Shown: one piece after another, positions 6,065 to 6,601 of the stretch
Numbering within the stretch: the first letter of the stretch is position 1
Layout of the letters: the number at the start of each line of letters is the position of its first letter
Source: Tardiphaga sp.
GTDB lineage: Bacteria; Pseudomonadota; Alphaproteobacteria; Rhizobiales; Xanthobacteraceae
Length of the DNA stretch: 6,601 nucleotides
NCBI GenBank assembly: GCA_014377915.1
Contig: JACMOT010000300.1
Location: 1 to 6,601 of the forward strand
Reading direction: 5' to 3'
Translations under genes and position numbers: made by a program
Notes under the pieces: model-generated
Told to the model about the DNA's origin: nothing
The model's database searches: none
What the model saw: only the letters and a program-made list of their open reading frames with translations

Positions 6065-6111
6065 TGCAAATGCGAAATTCATCTTTACCTTGAACGACAT
6101 GAGGCCGTGAA

Positions 6112-6601
6112 ATGACACTTCAAATTGGCGCCGTGGCTCCTGATTTCGAAGCCGAGACCACCACCGGACGCATCCAGTTCCATGACTGGCTCGGCAATAG
6201 CTGGGCTATGCTGTTCTCTCATCCGAAAGACTTTACTCCCGTCTGCACCACGGAACTCGGTGCGCTGGCGAAGCTGCAACCGGAATTCGACAAGCGCGGC
6301 GTCAAGTTGATTGGCCTCAGCGTGGATCCCATCGCCAAGCATTCGCTCTGGGTCGAAGACATCAGGGAAACCCAGGGGTTTGGTCCGACCTTCCCGATGA
6401 TCGGCGACACCGACCTCAATGTTTCCAAACTGTATGACATGCTTCCGGCCTCGGTTTCCGGCGATGCCAGCAACCGTACCGCGGCGGACAACGCCACTGT
6501 ACGCAACGTGTTCGTGATCGGCCCGGACAAGAAAATCAAGCTGGTGCTGGTCTACCCGATGACCACCGGCCGCAATTTTCAGGAAATCCTGCGCGTGATC
6601 G
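6112..6601 (+). CDS. 1-Cys peroxiredoxin, Prx6/AhpC-TSA family (partial, C-terminus beyond window)
   Basis: This is a cytosolic thiol peroxidase that reduces hydrogen peroxide and alkyl hydroperoxides through a peroxidatic cysteine. The window shows 163 codons; Prx6-type enzymes are usually about 210-225 residues, so roughly 50 are missing. The active-site motif PVCTTE (43-48) places the peroxidatic Cys45, with Thr42 and Pro43 before it as in the family PxxxTxxC signature. HPKDF (37-41) precedes it, and Arg131 in TVRNVFVIG is the conserved active-site arginine. YPMTTGRN (148-155) is characteristic of the Prx6 class and separates it from typical 2-Cys AhpC. No second cysteine occurs in the visible part, consistent with a 1-Cys mechanism. 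GAGG at 6101-6104 is a good ribosome site, 7 nt before the ATG. The gene is transcribed divergently from the uncharacterised gene. Confidence 0.95.
   Translation, partial: MTLQIGAVAPDFEAETTTGRIQFHDWLGNSWAMLFSHPKDFTPVCTTELGALAKLQPEFDKRGVKLIGLSVDPIAKHSLWVEDIRETQGFGPTFPMIGDTDLNVSKLYDMLPASVSGDASNRTAADNATVRNVFVIGPDKKIKLVLVYPMTTGRNFQEILRVI

Larger units (their letters stand above)
5729..6111. other. Gene-free divergent region with regulatory and hairpin elements
   Basis: About 380 bp separate the uncharacterised gene (minus) from the peroxiredoxin gene (plus). Base composition is visibly less GC-rich than in the genes. It contains a TTAA-N7-TTAAC site at 5785-5800, hairpins between 5848 and 5950, a stem with T-run at 6010-6028, and a CTATAG -10-like hexamer before the peroxiredoxin. 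Open frames crossing it on either strand have unconvincing, cysteine-, histidine- and arginine-rich translations and no ribosome sites, so I do not call a protein gene here. Confidence 0.65.

Noticed and set aside
5785..6069. 94-codon minus-strand open frame in the divergent gap
   Set aside because: The translation shows no domain or typical codon bias, there is no Shine-Dalgarno site, and it covers the hairpin cluster and the CtrA-like box. It is most likely chance.
5691..6110. 139-codon plus-strand open frame across the divergent gap, ending in ATG AGG CCG TGA one base before the peroxiredoxin ATG
   Set aside because: It begins inside the uncharacterised minus-strand gene and has no ribosome site. 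Its translation is low-complexity and rich in His, Arg and Cys with no recognisable domain. The terminal three-codon mini-ORF merely overlaps the peroxiredoxin ribosome site.

Overview
The window is GC-rich (visibly biased to G/C in third codon positions). It looks like a chromosomal segment of an alphaproteobacterium, most likely from the Rhodopseudomonas/Bradyrhizobium/Nitrobacter group. That placement rests on the style of the propionyl-CoA carboxylase alpha subunit, the PA4872-type oxaloacetate decarboxylase family member and the candidate CtrA box. It is inferred from the sequence and not from a database comparison. I see no insertion sequence, phage gene, CRISPR array, tRNA or rRNA.

Layout. 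Positions 1-3097 (minus strand) hold three overlapping genes read right to left. The first is a complete biotin-dependent acyl-CoA carboxylase alpha subunit (pccA-like). A PEP mutase/isocitrate lyase superfamily protein of the oxaloacetate decarboxylase type overlaps it by 4 nt. An acylphosphatase, cut by the left edge of the window, overlaps that gene by 1 nt. The overlaps indicate one translationally coupled operon. From 3098 to 3252 lies a divergent control region. On the plus strand it carries a convincing PHO-box-like direct repeat placed 10 nt before a -10-like hexamer. It drives a secreted phosphodiesterase/nucleotide pyrophosphatase of the alkaline phosphatase superfamily (3253-5085). 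This gene converges on an uncharacterised minus-strand gene (5153-5728), and a strong hairpin terminator lies between the two stops.

From 5729 to 6111 is a gene-free divergent region. It contains a perfect TTAA-N7-TTAAC site (CtrA-like) just upstream of the uncharacterised gene, followed by a series of hairpins ending in a stem plus T-run. At 6112 a 1-Cys peroxiredoxin begins and runs off the right edge.

The carboxylase operon fits propionyl-CoA (or acetyl-CoA) carboxylation and C3/C4 metabolism: carboxylase, a C4 acid decarboxylase-like enzyme and an acyl-phosphate hydrolase. The phosphodiesterase probably scavenges phosphate from extracytoplasmic phosphodiesters under PhoB control. The peroxiredoxin detoxifies peroxides. 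The two points most worth following up are the PHO box and the CtrA box, each of which makes a specific testable prediction about a poorly described gene. No clearly new multi-gene system is visible.
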